From Deltaproteobacteria bacterium (GTDB taxonomy: Bacteria > Desulfobacterota > Binatia > Binatales > Binataceae): a DNA stretch of 6,092 bases. The stretch lies in assembly GCA_021786815.1 (NCBI GenBank), contig JAJYMR010000276.1, forward strand, positions 1 to 6,092. Direction: 5' to 3'. This document shows positions 6,081-6,092 of this stretch, piece by piece. Positions within the stretch are counted from its first letter, which is position 1, and every line of letters begins with the position of its first letter. The notes under the pieces are model-generated. The model saw nothing but the letters and a program-made list of their open reading frames with translations. It was not told where the DNA came from and ran no database searches. Position numbers and translations under genes: made by a program.

Positions 6081-6092
6081 ATGGCTTCAGAA
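6081..6092 (+). CDS. Start of a forward gene cut by the window edge
   Basis: ATG GCT TCA GAA (Met-Ala-Ser-Glu) begins at 6081, preceded by a good Shine-Dalgarno AAGGAAGG at 6069-6076 and, further up, a possible promoter at 5983-6012. Only four codons are visible, so no product can be named. The ribosome-binding site is the main evidence that the gene is real. Confidence 0.6.

Overview
The window is high-GC bacterial chromosomal DNA (by eye about 60% or more), densely packed with conserved housekeeping genes. I see no insertion sequence, CRISPR array, tRNA, rRNA or phage gene. The gene set fits a Gram-negative, possibly deltaproteobacterial-like or related high-GC lineage: a leuB - Asd/Usg-like - truA cluster, a short HU, rarA and a type II pantothenate kinase. 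The phylum cannot be fixed from this sequence, and the assignment is inference.

Layout. Bases 1-169 are an apparently non-coding leader. Bases 170-3028 hold a tight forward cluster: leuB (leucine biosynthesis), 4 bp later an aspartate-semialdehyde-dehydrogenase homologue that has lost its catalytic residues (Usg-1-like), and 32 bp later truA (tRNA pseudouridine synthase). A 211-bp spacer follows, then a small HU-type DNA-binding protein gene with a near-perfect Shine-Dalgarno and a strong intrinsic terminator (3547-3575). That hairpin lies between HU and the convergent rarA gene (minus strand, 3591-4967). A 123-bp divergent spacer with small dyads separates rarA from a forward type II pantothenate kinase gene (5091-5903). 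After a long GC-rich inverted repeat and a possible promoter, a new forward gene begins at 6081 and runs off the edge.

How the genes relate. leuB, the Usg-like gene and truA are probably one transcript. This recalls the gamma-proteobacterial leuB/asd/usg/truA neighbourhood, in which the catalytically dead Asd paralogue Usg sits upstream of truA. HU and rarA are both DNA-maintenance genes but are convergent, so they are not co-transcribed. The pantothenate kinase starts coenzyme A synthesis and appears to be a stand-alone unit.

The most notable point is the Asd homologue, which lacks the active-site cysteine and the other catalytic positions yet is kept intact in the operon. I found no convincing new biological system; the remaining observations are modest.
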